Source: Sediminicola sp. | GTDB lineage: Bacteria; Bacteroidota; Bacteroidia; Flavobacteriales; Flavobacteriaceae | Assembly: GCA_024643325.1 (NCBI GenBank) | Contig: JAHEND010000002.1 | Location: forward strand, 108,269 to 172,268 | DNA: 64,000 nt | Direction of reading: 5' to 3' | Translations under genes and position numbers: made by a program | Notes under the pieces: model-generated | Seen by the model: only the letters and a program-made list of their open reading frames with translations | The model's database searches: none | Told to the model about the DNA's origin: nothing | Part shown: positions 42,003 through 52,858 of the stretch, piece after piece | How the letters are laid out: each line of letters starts with the position of its first letter | Numbering within the stretch: the stretch's first letter is position 1

Positions 42003-42599
42003 TTACGACAGACTACTGCTAATCAATTTCATGAATTCGTTTCTAGTAGCTGTTTTTTCGAAAAGCCCTCTAAATCCAGAGGTTGTTGTAACAGAGTTTT
42101 GCTTTTGAACCCCTCTCATCATCATACACATATGAGAGGCTTCAATTACAACCGCTACACCTTTAGGAGCTAGCGTTGCATTAATACACTCTAAAATATC
42201 ATGTGTTAAACGCTCTTGCACTTGAAGGCGTCTTGCAAAAACATCTACTATTCTTGGAATTTTACTCAAACCAACGATATGTCCATTTGGAATGTAAGCA
42301 ATGTGAGCTTTACCAAAAAAAGGAAGCATATGATGTTCACACATTGAATACAGTTCAATGTCTTTAATAATCACCATGTCGTCATAATCTTCTTTAAACA
42401 TAGCACCTCTAAGTATAGCTTGAGGGTCTTGATCATAACCTTGTGTCAAAAACTGCATTGCTTTAGCAGCTCTCTCAGGTGTTTTTAATAAACCCTCTCT
42501 AGATGGGTCCTCCCCTATGGCATTTAATATGTGATCGTAATTTTTTTTTACACTTTCAGTAATGGGTACATCGTAGGAATCTAAATGGGTATAAGACAT
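42003..42599 (-). CDS. folE: GTP cyclohydrolase I
   Basis: [32 protein letters not shown]; start placed at [10 protein letters not shown]. Confidence 0.95.
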   Translation of the reverse strand: MSYTHLDSYDVPITESVKKNYDHILNAIGEDPSREGLLKTPERAAKAMQFLTQGYDQDPQAILRGAMFKEDYDDMVIIKDIELYSMCEHHMLPFFGKAHIAYIPNGHIVGLSKIPRIVDVFARRLQVQERLTHDILECINATLAPKGVAVVIEASHMCMMMRGVQKQNSVTTTSGFRGLFEKTATRNEFMKLISSSLS

Positions 42600-42738
42600 T
42601 ATTTTGTTTAATTTATTCGAAATAACAATAAACAAATTTACAATAAATTAATCATCCTATTACTATAAATTAATAAAGAATAATCTGAAGACCATCTGAA
42701 TCGTTATATTTACTTTTAATTAAAGATATACTTTATAG

Positions 42739-43398
42739 ATGATCAAAGCGAATAATATTCGAAAATCATATGGAGAACTTGAAGTTCTCAAAGGGGTGAA
42801 CATCCATATTAATGAAGGAGAAATAGTGGCAATTGTTGGTGCCTCTGGCGCTGGAAAAACAACGCTGTTACAAATATTAGGGACCTTAGAGCAGCCAAGC
42901 AATAAGGATGCCATTATTGAAATAAATAACAAAAATGTTCCACTGTTAAATACAAAAGAACTGGCCGCATTCAGAAACAAAAACATAGGCTTTATTTTTC
43001 AATTTCATCAATTACTCCCAGAGTTTACTGCCATTGAAAATGTGTGTATCCCTGCATATATTCATGGCGCCTCTAAAGAGCAGGCTACAAAAGATGCTAC
43101 TGAATTACTTAGCTTTCTTGGGCTTCTAGACAGAATACACCACAAACCAGATGCCTTGTCTGGGGGGGAACAACAAAGGGTTGCTGTAGCAAGGGCTTTA
43201 ATCAATAAACCTGCTGTGGTATTTGCAGACGAACCGAGCGGTAATCTCGATTCAGAAAGTGCGCAAGTGCTGCATCAGCTTTTTTTTAAGCTAAGAGATA
43301 CCTATAATCAAACATTCGTGCTAGTGACACACAACGAATTATTAGCCAAAATGGCAGACAGAACATTTACAATGGTAGACGGTCATATGGTACAATAA
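42739..43398 (+). CDS. ABC transporter ATP-binding protein (LolD/MacB-like)
   Basis: Walker [16 protein letters not shown]; signature [25 protein letters not shown]. Confidence 0.92.
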   Translation: MIKANNIRKSYGELEVLKGVNIHINEGEIVAIVGASGAGKTTLLQILGTLEQPSNKDAIIEINNKNVPLLNTKELAAFRNKNIGFIFQFHQLLPEFTAIENVCIPAYIHGASKEQATKDATELLSFLGLLDRIHHKPDALSGGEQQRVAVARALINKPAVVFADEPSGNLDSESAQVLHQLFFKLRDTYNQTFVLVTHNELLAKMADRTFTMVDGHMVQ

Positions 43399-44159
43399 TG
43401 GACAGAGAAAGCCTAAAATCGTTTTTAGAGGAAAAAGTGGTTCAATACCAAGAACCGTCTTTTATAGAATCAGATCCTTTACAAATACCCTATTTATTTA
43501 ATAAAAAGGAAGATATAGAAATTAGTGCATTTTTAACGGCTACTATTTCATGGGGAAATAGAAAAAGTATCTTAAAAAACGCCCATTTTTTAATGGATTT
43601 AATGGATCATTCCCCTTATGACTTTATTTTAAATGCTCAGCAAAGTGACTATGACGCGCTTCACCATTTTAAGCACAGGACTTTTAATGGAATAGATGCC
43701 ATAGGTTTTTGCAAAGCACTTAAAAACATTTATTTACACCACGATGGTCTTGAAAACGCTTTTTTAACACAACCGATCAGACCTTTACAGGAAAACATCA
43801 GCCTGTTTAAATCTATTTTTTTTAGCATTCCTCATGAACAAAGAACTACTAAGCATGTTTCCGATCCCTTAAAAGGCTCAGCTGCCAAAAGGCTCAATAT
43901 GTTTTTGAGATGGATGGTCAGGAATCCAAGAGAAAAAGTAGATTTTGGTATTTGGCAAATGATTTCTCCTAGTGATCTTTCCTGTCCCTTAGATGTGCAT
44001 AGCGGTAGAGTTGCTAGAAAATTAGGACTATTAAAAAGAGCGCAAAACGACGCTAAAGCAGTTATTGAATTAGATCAGTCACTTAGGTCTTTAGATGCAA
44101 TAGACCCTGTCAAATATGATTTTGCTCTTTTTGGACTTGGTGTTTTTGAAGGGTTTTAA
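43398..44159 (+). CDS. TIGR02757-like protein
   Basis: Conserved-type ORF with NRKSILKNAHFLMDLMD, KRLNMFLRWMVR, PLDVHSGRVARKLGLL. Confidence 0.75.
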   Translation: MDRESLKSFLEEKVVQYQEPSFIESDPLQIPYLFNKKEDIEISAFLTATISWGNRKSILKNAHFLMDLMDHSPYDFILNAQQSDYDALHHFKHRTFNGIDAIGFCKALKNIYLHHDGLENAFLTQPIRPLQENISLFKSIFFSIPHEQRTTKHVSDPLKGSAAKRLNMFLRWMVRNPREKVDFGIWQMISPSDLSCPLDVHSGRVARKLGLLKRAQNDAKAVIELDQSLRSLDAIDPVKYDFALFGLGVFEGF

Positions 44160-44219
44160 GCCTATTAATTTCATTTTATTTTTATTAAATTAGTTGACAT
44201 AAAAACCAAACCATTCACT

Positions 44220-45710
44220 ATGAGATTTAAAGTATTTTTTTCTGTCATTTTTTTTTCATCTACAGCAATCTGTTGGAGTCAAAGTAGAACACTTCCTTTA
44301 GATACTACAGTAACTACAAAACACAAACTCACTACCCAAACGGATTCCTTCAATTATACTGCCACTACAGGAACACAACCTGTTTGGGATGAAAATGGTG
44401 ATCCTATCGCTAGTTTACATTATACTTATTACACAAAAGACAATGTGAGTAATAGATCCCAAAGACCCTTAGTAATATCCTTTAATGGAGGTCCTGGCTC
44501 AGGTTCTGTTTGGATGCATTTGGCCTATACCGGACCAAGAGTTCTTAATATTGATTCTGAAGGGTATCCTGTCCAACCCTATGGAATCTCTAACAATCCT
44601 TACTCTATTCTAGATATAGCAGATATTGTGTATGTAAACCCGGTAAATACGGGATATTCTAGAACCATTCCAGCCGCTGGAAAAGAGATAGACAGAAGTA
44701 AATTTTTTGGTGTAAATGCAGATATTGCCTATTTAGCAGAGTGGCTCAATACCTTTGTTACTAGAAATAACCGCTGGTCTTCTCCAAAATATTTAATTGG
44801 AGAAAGCTATGGTACTACAAGGGTTTCAGGATTAGCCTTAGCCTTACAAAACAACCAATGGATGTATTTAAACGGAGTTATTTTGGTTTCTCCAACAGAA
44901 CTTGGAATAGACCGAGAAGGTCCTGTAGAAGTAGCCAATAGGCTTCCTTATTTTGCTGCAGCTGCCTGGTACCAGAAAAAACTTCCAAGTACATTACAAA
45001 ATAAACCTTTGACAGAAGTATTGGAAGAAGTAGAAGCTTACACCATCAATACTGTTTTACCTGCAATGGTCATGGGCGGTTTCTTGGAAACGAGTAAAAA
45101 AGAGGCTTTAGCAGAAAAGATGGGCTATTATTCAGGAATTAAGCCAAGTGTTTATCTCGATCATAATTTAGAGATCCCCTACCCTTACTTCTGGAAGGAA
45201 TTATTAAGAGAAGACGGATATACGGTAGGAAGACTGGACTCAAGATATTTAGGGATAGATCGAAAAAGTGCTGGTGAAAGACCTGACTATAATTCAGAGC
45301 TCACCTCATGGCTGCATTCATTTACCCCTGCAATCAATTATTACCTTCAAGAAGAACTTAATTTTAAAACGGACATAAAATACAATATGTTCGGACCGGT
45401 GCATCCTTGGGACAGAAGTGGAGACAATACGGGAGAAAACCTTAGACAAGCCATGGCGCAAAACCCTTATTTACATGTCATGACGCAGTCTGGTTATTTT
45501 GACGGAGCCACGACCTACTTTAATGCAAAATATAATATGTGGCAGTTAGACCCCTCCGGTAGAATGAAAAACAGGTTGAGTTTTAAAGGATATGAAAGTG
45601 GGCATATGATGTACTTGAGAAGGGAAGATCTAAAAAACGCGAATGAAGATATTCGTCAGTTTATTAAAAACAGTCTTCCAGGGAATAAAGCGGCTAAATA
45701 CACTAAATAA
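44220..45710 (+). CDS. S10 family serine carboxypeptidase-like protein
   Basis: SFNGGPGSGSVWMHLAYTGPR; LIGESYGTTR (GESYG); C-terminal GYESGHMMYLR. Confidence 0.9.
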   Translation: MRFKVFFSVIFFSSTAICWSQSRTLPLDTTVTTKHKLTTQTDSFNYTATTGTQPVWDENGDPIASLHYTYYTKDNVSNRSQRPLVISFNGGPGSGSVWMHLAYTGPRVLNIDSEGYPVQPYGISNNPYSILDIADIVYVNPVNTGYSRTIPAAGKEIDRSKFFGVNADIAYLAEWLNTFVTRNNRWSSPKYLIGESYGTTRVSGLALALQNNQWMYLNGVILVSPTELGIDREGPVEVANRLPYFAAAAWYQKKLPSTLQNKPLTEVLEEVEAYTINTVLPAMVMGGFLETSKKEALAEKMGYYSGIKPSVYLDHNLEIPYPYFWKELLREDGYTVGRLDSRYLGIDRKSAGERPDYNSELTSWLHSFTPAINYYLQEELNFKTDIKYNMFGPVHPWDRSGDNTGENLRQAMAQNPYLHVMTQSGYFDGATTYFNAKYNMWQLDPSGRMKNRLSFKGYESGHMMYLRREDLKNANEDIRQFIKNSLPGNKAAKYTK

Positions 45711-46379
45711 ATGAAAACATTGTTAAGCCTTTTGGCCTGTGCTATATTTAGCCAAATAAATGCTCAAGACTGGGCAAATGTAGCACGTTTTAAAGCTGAA
45801 AATAAACGTATTATTGCAGAAAATGCACCTATAAAACTAGTGTTTATGGGGAATTCTATTACAGAGGGATGGAAGTCATTTGACCCAAACTTATTTGGGA
45901 GTACTAATTATATTAACAGAGGGATCAGTGGCCAAACTACCCCACAAATGCTCGTCCGTTTTAAACAAGATGTATTAGATCTCAAGCCCAAAGGAGTGGT
46001 TATTCTAGCTGGCACAAATGACATTGCTGGAAATACTGGCTCGATGAGTGTTCAAGAGATCTTTAATCAAATAGAAAGTATGGCTGGATTGGCTGCCTTA
46101 AATAAGATTGAGGTTTTCTTGTGTAGTGTACTGCCTGTATATGATTATCCATGGAAACCGGGATTAAAACCCGTACCAAAAATTCTAGCTCTAAATGACA
46201 TGCTAAAGGCATTAGCCGTAGAAAAAAACTATAAATACATAGATTATTTCTCTGAAATGTCTGATGAAAAAAATGGTTTAAAATTATCTTTGGGATCTGA
46301 CGGTGTTCATCCTAACAAAAAGGGCTATGAAATAATGAAAAAGGTCTTATTAAACACCATAGGACCTTCTTTTAAATAA
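45711..46379 (+). CDS. SGNH/GDSL hydrolase family protein
   Basis: FMGNSITEGW; NRGISGQTT; GTNDIAGN; DGVHPNKKGYE. Confidence 0.92.
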   Translation: MKTLLSLLACAIFSQINAQDWANVARFKAENKRIIAENAPIKLVFMGNSITEGWKSFDPNLFGSTNYINRGISGQTTPQMLVRFKQDVLDLKPKGVVILAGTNDIAGNTGSMSVQEIFNQIESMAGLAALNKIEVFLCSVLPVYDYPWKPGLKPVPKILALNDMLKALAVEKNYKYIDYFSEMSDEKNGLKLSLGSDGVHPNKKGYEIMKKVLLNTIGPSFK

Positions 46380-46428
46380 ACGAAAGCGATATTTACCTAA
46401 TTAGAATTGACAATTGTAAATGGTTTGT

Positions 46429-46436
46429 TATTTTTG
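46429..46436 (+). promoter_or_regulatory. Putative -7 box TATTTTTG upstream of dihydroorotase-like gene
   Basis: TAnnTTTG match with TTGACA 16 bp upstream (46407-46412). Confidence 0.45.
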
Positions 46437-46474
46437 CATGACTTTATAAGGTTCCACATCTAAATCTACTCTAA

Positions 46475-47731
46475 ATGAATATACTAATTAAGGACGCCAC
46501 AATAGTAGAAGAATCTAATCCAAGTATTCATTTAAAAAAAGTAGATATAGCTGTAAAAGACGGTGTTGTCATAAAAATAAGCCCGAAAATTAACAATTTT
46601 AAAGCAGACCAAACGGTTGCATTAAATAACCTTCATGTCTCTGCGGGCTGGTTAGACACTGGTATTAGTGTTGGAGAACCTGGATATGAGTCCAGAGAAA
46701 ATTTTAAAAATGGTGTTTTAACTGCTGCCAAAAGCGGTTTTAGCACTGTTTTTTTAAATCCCAACACCGATCCGGTACCTGACCAACAGAACGCTATTGG
46801 ATATCTTAGAAATGCGGCACTTAAAGCCCCAATAAATGTTCACCCTTTAGGGACACTAACTAAAGGAGCAAGAGGTCAGGATTTAGCCGAGTTGTTCGAC
46901 ATGCAAAGACAAGGTGCTATAGGTTTTTATGATTATAATGCCCCGATTGACAATCCTAACTTGCTAAAAATTGCGCTGCAGTACACCCAATCTTTCAATG
47001 GATTGGTTTTTAGCTTTCCAAAAACATCTAAAATCTCTAATAGTGGTTTGGCCCATGAAGGCGTGGTGGCTACTCAATTGGGATTAAAAACAGATCCAAG
47101 CTTATCTGAGCACTTACAAATTCAAAGAGATATTCATCTTTTAAGGTATAGTGGGGGAAAACTACATATTCCTACTATCTCTTCAAAGGAGAGTGTTTTA
47201 TTAATAAAAGCAGCTAAAAAAGAAGGTTTGGATATTAGTTGTAGCGTGTCTTTACACCATCTATTTGCCAATGAAAGTGCCTTAATTGATTTTGACACAA
47301 ATGCTAAAATAACGCCTCCTCTAAGATCTAAAAAGGATCAAAAAGCGCTTCAAAAAGCTTTGCTAGAAGGTACTATAGATTTTATGACTACAGACCACAA
47401 TCCTTTAGATATTGAATTAAAAAATCTTGCTTTTGATCATGCACATTATGGCTCCTTAGGCTTAGAAGCTGCATTTGGCGTACTCAATTCATTATACACA
47501 ACAACTCAAGCTGTTGAAATTTTGCAGCGGGGCTATGAGCGTTTTAACTTAGAGAAACCTTCTATTTCTGAAGGTCACAAAGCGAATCTATCGCTATTTG
47601 ATCCAAGTATAGAATACACACAAACAGTAGAAGATCTATATGCTAGCTCCAAGAACTCTCTTTATTTAGGAGCACTATTAAAAGGTAAGGCACTAGGAAC
47701 TGTAGTAAATGAGCATATTACAACTATTTAA
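46475..47731 (+). CDS. Dihydroorotase-like amidohydrolase
   Basis: DAGWLDTG-type N-half, TTDHNPLDIELKNLAFDHAHYGSLGLEAAFG. Confidence 0.85.
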   Translation: MNILIKDATIVEESNPSIHLKKVDIAVKDGVVIKISPKINNFKADQTVALNNLHVSAGWLDTGISVGEPGYESRENFKNGVLTAAKSGFSTVFLNPNTDPVPDQQNAIGYLRNAALKAPINVHPLGTLTKGARGQDLAELFDMQRQGAIGFYDYNAPIDNPNLLKIALQYTQSFNGLVFSFPKTSKISNSGLAHEGVVATQLGLKTDPSLSEHLQIQRDIHLLRYSGGKLHIPTISSKESVLLIKAAKKEGLDISCSVSLHHLFANESALIDFDTNAKITPPLRSKKDQKALQKALLEGTIDFMTTDHNPLDIELKNLAFDHAHYGSLGLEAAFGVLNSLYTTTQAVEILQRGYERFNLEKPSISEGHKANLSLFDPSIEYTQTVEDLYASSKNSLYLGALLKGKALGTVVNEHITTI

Positions 47732-48063
47732 TGATGGGAATACAAGAAGAAATTAAAGGCAAAAAGCCAGCTATTATCGCTTACTTCACTATAATTGGGG
47801 CTATAATAGCAATCAGTATGCACAATAACAAGCCAGAGGTTTTTTCTAGATTTCATATTAGACAAGCCTTTGGAGTTCATTTATTATTTCATGCATTCGC
47901 CCTATTTATTAGTCAATGGTTTAATGAATTTGCCTTTCTAGGATTATACGTCATGTATTTATTACTATGGGGGTTTGGTTTTTATTCCGCAATTCAAAAC
48001 ACTAAAAATTCGTTGCCCTTCATTGGAACTTACTTTCAACAGTGGTTTACATTTATTCGATAG
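47731..48063 (+). CDS. Small DUF4870-like membrane protein
   Basis: Several TM segments; FSRFHIRQAFG. Confidence 0.6.
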   Translation: MMGIQEEIKGKKPAIIAYFTIIGAIIAISMHNNKPEVFSRFHIRQAFGVHLLFHAFALFISQWFNEFAFLGLYVMYLLLWGFGFYSAIQNTKNSLPFIGTYFQQWFTFIR

Positions 48064-48064
48064 T

Positions 48065-48706
48065 ATGGACAAGCCCCTATATTGTATTGAAAGACCGGCA
48101 AAATCTTCAAAGGATAACGCTATTCCACTTTTTTTAGTCCATGGCTATGGCAGCGATGAAAATGATTTATTTTCTTTCGCTGAAGGAATTCCCGAACATT
48201 ATCATATTATCTCTGTAAGAGCCCCCTACTCTATGCAGCCTTATGGAAATGCTTGGTATGCAATAAATTTTGACGCAGAAAAGGGAAAATGGTCAGATCT
48301 TGAGCAGGCTGTGGCATCCAGAGATTTACTCCATCATTTTATTCAAGATAAATGCAAAGAAAGACATTTAGATAGGAATAAAATTTGCGTATTGGGTTTT
48401 AGCCAAGGAAGTATTTTAAGCTATGCATTGGCCTTCCAATACCCTGAATTTTATCATAAATTCATATGCTTAAGTGGTTATATTAATGAGGCCTTAGCAG
48501 AAGCTAAAGGGAATATAGAAGCCTATAAAAATATACATATATTCGCTTCACATGGAACACAAGACCAAGTAATTCCGTTTGATTGGGCAGAAAAAATACC
48601 CTCACAACTCAATGCAATAGGAATAGACCACACCTTCAAAGCTTACCCTATTGGCCATGGCGTGTCTCCACAAAATTTTGCAGATCTTTTGAAATGGTTA
48701 GAATAG
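48065..48706 (+). CDS. Alpha/beta hydrolase (phospholipase/carboxylesterase type)
   Basis: PLFLVHGYGSDENDLFSFAEGIP; VLGFSQGSILSYA; HGVSPQ; start set at ATG 48065. Confidence 0.87.
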   Translation: MDKPLYCIERPAKSSKDNAIPLFLVHGYGSDENDLFSFAEGIPEHYHIISVRAPYSMQPYGNAWYAINFDAEKGKWSDLEQAVASRDLLHHFIQDKCKERHLDRNKICVLGFSQGSILSYALAFQYPEFYHKFICLSGYINEALAEAKGNIEAYKNIHIFASHGTQDQVIPFDWAEKIPSQLNAIGIDHTFKAYPIGHGVSPQNFADLLKWLE

Positions 48707-48713
48707 AGCCTTA

Positions 48714-49214
48714 TTATTTGTAAAGAAAAGCGTCTTCTGTGGTGAAATTAACCAGGTCCTTGTTTATTGAAAACTTTAAGAAAGCTTCCCCCCAAATATC
48801 ACCATCTGTAAAGTTTGCAATGAGCCATTTATGGTTCAACACCTTTACAGAATTAAACACAAACTTTGCCTTTTTAGACTTAAATGGTATTAAAGCGTGG
48901 TGTAACTCTTTGTCAACATTAGTTTGAATGAGTGCATCTGAAATAAAATCGCTGATCTCTTGTGTTCCCTCATACTGATTTTCCAACACCAATTGTCCCT
49001 CCTGATTATACTTTAGATCAAATAATTGAGCCATTTCCAATTGTGCTTCAAGAGATTTAACCTTGGCAGAAACTTTTATCTGTTCTTCTGCCGTTTCTTG
49101 GTATTTTGCAAGGGCTAGCTGTGTGTTTTCTACATAATTTGAGGCACTTTTAAATTGATATAGTGCAATTAATGCAGTGAAAATAAACAGGTACATAAAA
49201 ATTCTTGACTTCAT
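48714..49214 (-). CDS. Hypothetical membrane-anchored protein
   Basis: N-terminal TM then coiled-coil-like region. Confidence 0.55.
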   Translation of the reverse strand: MKSRIFMYLFIFTALIALYQFKSASNYVENTQLALAKYQETAEEQIKVSAKVKSLEAQLEMAQLFDLKYNQEGQLVLENQYEGTQEISDFISDALIQTNVDKELHHALIPFKSKKAKFVFNSVKVLNHKWLIANFTDGDIWGEAFLKFSINKDLVNFTTEDAFLYK

Positions 49215-49216
49215 AG

Positions 49217-49981
49217 TTAAATAGATATAGTGAGTGAATCATAAGCCAAGTAGATGTTTTCTGGAAGTTTTAATGCTACCTGATCGTGAAAACCCAAATG
49301 ATGGCTTATGTGAGTGAAATAGGTTTTTTTGGCACCTACCCTTTGAGCGAATGCTATGGCTTCCTCTAAATTAAAATGACTGTAGTGTGGCTCTTCTCTC
49401 AATGCATTCACCACAAGAACTTCTAGTCCGGATAGTTTGGAGGTTTCAAATGCTGAAATGGTTTTAATATCCGTTAAATAAGCGAATGCATCTATTCTAT
49501 AACCAAATACCTGTAAAGTATTGTGTTTTGCATTAATAGGAATAACTTGTTTTCCGTTGAGATTAAAGGGAGTGTTTTTTTTAACTCTATGAGAAACTAC
49601 TGAAGGCGCTCCAGGATATTTATTAGTCTCATTAAAAATATAAGCAAATCGTTTCTTTAAAGACTTTAATACGCGTTTATGTGCATAAATTGGAATAGCG
49701 CCCTGTCTAAAGAAAAACGGCCTAATGTCGTCTAAACCAGCTGTATGATCAGCATGTTCATGGGTAAATATCAAGCCATCTAAAGATGTTGGGTTAGCCG
49801 CCAACATTTGCGCCCTAAAATCTGGACCACAGTCTATTACATAATTTAAATGATCCCATGATATTAATACAGATACTCGCAGTCTTTTGTCCTTAGGATT
49901 ATCACTTAGACACACAGGATGATTGCTCCCAATTACAGGGATTCCTTGAGAAGTTCCAGTACCTAAAAAACGAACAATCAA
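49217..49981 (-). CDS. MBL-fold metallohydrolase (PhnP-like)
   Basis: FLGTGTSQGIPVIGSNHPVCLS; FTHEHADHTAGLDDIRPF; THISHHLG. Confidence 0.88.
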   Translation of the reverse strand: MIVRFLGTGTSQGIPVIGSNHPVCLSDNPKDKRLRVSVLISWDHLNYVIDCGPDFRAQMLAANPTSLDGLIFTHEHADHTAGLDDIRPFFFRQGAIPIYAHKRVLKSLKKRFAYIFNETNKYPGAPSVVSHRVKKNTPFNLNGKQVIPINAKHNTLQVFGYRIDAFAYLTDIKTISAFETSKLSGLEVLVVNALREEPHYSHFNLEEAIAFAQRVGAKKTYFTHISHHLGFHDQVALKLPENIYLAYDSLTISI

Positions 49982-50067
49982 AAGCGTTATTTTTTTTCAA
50001 ATTTATGATTTTAATAGGGATTAGCTTCTACAATCTTTTTAACTTTGTTGCAATTAAAACAATCTAC

Positions 50068-51519
50068 ATGGCTTCTGTTTTGAAAAAAGAAACTGCTTTC
50101 ACCAATATACCTTCTACAAAGGCAAAAACACTCAGGATTAATTTAAATCCTGACATTTATGGAACCTTCTCTGAAATTGGTGCTGGACAAGAAACTGCTA
50201 GGCATTTTTTTAGAGCTGGAGGCGCCTCAGGGACTATAGCTAAAGCTATGAGTGCCTATGACAAAGATTTTAGTGATGCCATTTATGGCATTGAAGACGA
50301 CGGAAGATATGTGACCCAACCAAGATTAAAAAAGATGCTGGCCCATGAAATGAATCTCATGGAAGACAGGATTAGTAGAAAATCTCATCCAGACAGGCTA
50401 TTCTTTTCATATGCAAATACTGTAGCAACTATAGATTTTGCCAAAAAATTTAAAGGACATGGATGGGTTGGAATTAAATTTCAATTAGATCCTAATCAAA
50501 AGGAATTAGATGAGATTATACTTCATGTGAGATTTAAGCAAAACGAGGCGAGACTCCAACAAGAAACCTTAGGTGTTTTAGGTGTTAACCTTATTTATGG
50601 TGCTTTCTACAAATACGATAAACCAAAAAAAATATTAAAATATTTATACGATCATATTGAAAAAGACATTCTAGAGATAGATATGATAAATTTTTCAGGG
50701 CCTAACTTTAAGAATGTAGACAATAGGCTAATGAGTCTAGAACTCATTAAAAATAATATGACAGATGCAGTAATGTTCGGTCCTGACGGAAATAACTTAC
50801 TTCCTGCAGCGGTGCTTTACAAGAAAAACATACTTGCCTTGAGAGGTAGTTTCAGACCCGTTACCAAGGTTAATATGGATATGTTTGAAAAGTCATTCGA
50901 TATATTCAGAAAAGAGGCTACAGTAGATCCTGACAATACGATTGTTATATTTGAAATTACCTTATCCAACCTAAAGGCTTCAGGAGAAATAGACGAACAA
51001 GATTTTATGGACCGCGCAGAACTTCTATGTTCATTAGGCCATACAGTACTTATTTCTAAATTCCAAGAATATTATAAGCTTGTAGAGTATTTCAACAACT
51101 ACACAAAAGCTAAGATTGGATTAACCATGGGGGTTAATAACCTAGTGGACATATTTGATGAGAAATATTACAGACACCTCAGTGGAGGTATTTTAGAAGC
51201 CTTTGGTAAACTGTTCTTCAAAGACCTTAAAGTATACTTATATCCCATGAAAGACCAGGAAACTGGTGAAATTCTAACTTCAAACAGCGTAAAGGTTCAC
51301 CCTAGAATGAAGGAGCTTTATAAATTCTTTAAATACAATGGCAAAGTAATGGACATCATAGATTACGAACCTGAAGTATTGGATATTTTTTCCAGAAAAG
51401 TATTTGAAATGATTACCAACAATACTCCTGGTTGGGAAGATGAATTACCAAAAGGTATCGCTGAACTTATTAAACAAAAAGATTTATTTCAAAATAAGGC
51501 CAAAGCGTTACAAGCATAG
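50068..51519 (+). CDS. Conserved-looking protein of uncertain function
   Basis: Long ORF from MASVLKKETAFTN; no motif recognised with confidence; TAACTTTG -7 box at 50040-50047 supports this start over 50005. Confidence 0.7.
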   Translation: MASVLKKETAFTNIPSTKAKTLRINLNPDIYGTFSEIGAGQETARHFFRAGGASGTIAKAMSAYDKDFSDAIYGIEDDGRYVTQPRLKKMLAHEMNLMEDRISRKSHPDRLFFSYANTVATIDFAKKFKGHGWVGIKFQLDPNQKELDEIILHVRFKQNEARLQQETLGVLGVNLIYGAFYKYDKPKKILKYLYDHIEKDILEIDMINFSGPNFKNVDNRLMSLELIKNNMTDAVMFGPDGNNLLPAAVLYKKNILALRGSFRPVTKVNMDMFEKSFDIFRKEATVDPDNTIVIFEITLSNLKASGEIDEQDFMDRAELLCSLGHTVLISKFQEYYKLVEYFNNYTKAKIGLTMGVNNLVDIFDEKYYRHLSGGILEAFGKLFFKDLKVYLYPMKDQETGEILTSNSVKVHPRMKELYKFFKYNGKVMDIIDYEPEVLDIFSRKVFEMITNNTPGWEDELPKGIAELIKQKDLFQNKAKALQA

Positions 51520-51582
51520 AGTCTTTATTTTAAAACTCCATTTTCACAGCGTTAAAAATATATTGACTTTGTATTAAAATTT

Positions 51583-51615
51583 AAAGGCCAGAGTGTTTCA
51601 TAAACATTGGCCTTT
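51583..51615. terminator. Possible bidirectional terminator between convergent genes
   Basis: AAAGGCCA...TGGCCTTT inverted repeat with 17-nt loop. Confidence 0.5.
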
Positions 51616-51622
51616 TATAAGG

Positions 51623-52075
51623 CTACAATGCCAATATTTGTGCAGCGTGTTCTTTTGTTTTAACCTTATCAATAACGTGTGAGACCGATCCTTTTTCTAC
51701 TACAAATGTCATTCTATGAATGCCATCGTATTCTCTTCCCATAAATTTTTTTGGACCCCATACCCCAAAAGCGTTAATCACAGATTTATCAGTATCTGCT
51801 AGTAAAGGAAATGGAAAACTGTATTTATCTCTAAACTTAGTTTGCTTATTTGTATCATCTGCACTGACACCTACAATGCTGTAGCCCTTCTCATTGAGCA
51901 CTTCATAATGGTCTCTTAAATCACAAGCCTCTGCAGTACATCCAGGCGTACTTGCCTTAGGGTAGAAAAAAACTACTAATTTAGTATCTTGATAATCTGA
52001 TAAGTTGAATGGGCTTCCATCTTGAGTAACCGCAGTAAATGAGGGAACTTTGTCTCCTACTTGTAGTGTTTTCAT
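51623..52075 (-). CDS. bcp: Thioredoxin-dependent thiol peroxidase
   Basis: VVFFYPKASTPGCTAEACDLRD. Confidence 0.95.
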   Translation of the reverse strand: MKTLQVGDKVPSFTAVTQDGSPFNLSDYQDTKLVVFFYPKASTPGCTAEACDLRDHYEVLNEKGYSIVGVSADDTNKQTKFRDKYSFPFPLLADTDKSVINAFGVWGPKKFMGREYDGIHRMTFVVEKGSVSHVIDKVKTKEHAAQILAL

Positions 52076-52153
52076 ATTAGCAATTTTAGCTTTTAACGCT
52101 TGTTGTAAAAAAACAAACGAAAATTATTGTTATTTTTTTAAAATTACTCATTA

Positions 52154-52810
52154 ATGACCAAACTAGAAAAAGTAAATTTCACCATTAATACCTTAAGGGA
52201 TTTATACCCTGAAATACCAATCCCTTTGGATCATAAAGATCCATATACCCTTCTAATAGCTGTATTATTGTCTGCCCAAAGCACAGATATAAGGGTAAAT
52301 AAAATTACACCACTACTATTTAAAAAAGCAGATAATCCATTTGATATGGTAAAACTAAGCGTCAAAGAGATTCAGGACATTATTAGACCTGTAGGGCTCT
52401 CCCCCATGAAAGCAAAGGGTATTCATGGACTTTCTAAAATTCTCGTAGAGGCACACAACGGGATAGTGCCTCAGGATATAGAAATACTGGAGACATTCCC
52501 TGCTGTAGGACATAAAACCGCCAGTGTAGTAGTGGCACAAGCTTTTGGAATTCCAGCATTTCCAGTAGACACACATATTCACAGATTAATGTATCGGTGG
52601 GGGTTTACTAATGGAAAAAATGTAGTACAAACAGAGAAGGACGCTAAGCGATTATTTCCAAAAGCGCTTTGGAACGACCTTCACTTACAAATTATTTGGT
52701 ACGGAAGAGAATACTCCCCAGCTCGAGGCTGGGATCTTGAAAAAGATATTATCACAAAAACAATTGGTCGCAAGACAGTGATTGATCAATATTTTAAGAA
52801 AAAGCGATAA
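52154..52810 (+). CDS. nth: Endonuclease III-like HhH-GPD protein
   Basis: LLSAQSTDIRVNKITP; FPAVGHKTASVVVAQAFG; PVDTHIHRL; no FeS-cluster Cys set seen at the C-terminus. Confidence 0.88.
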   Translation: MTKLEKVNFTINTLRDLYPEIPIPLDHKDPYTLLIAVLLSAQSTDIRVNKITPLLFKKADNPFDMVKLSVKEIQDIIRPVGLSPMKAKGIHGLSKILVEAHNGIVPQDIEILETFPAVGHKTASVVVAQAFGIPAFPVDTHIHRLMYRWGFTNGKNVVQTEKDAKRLFPKALWNDLHLQIIWYGREYSPARGWDLEKDIITKTIGRKTVIDQYFKKKR

Positions 52811-52858
52811 GTATTCACATAAAGTTTTAAAAAGATGGGCTTGCTTCAGTAAGATACG

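Noticed and set aside
41826-42173. Plus-strand 115-aa ORF spanning the desaturase/folE region
   Set aside because: Overlaps two well-supported minus-strand genes; composition not protein-like.
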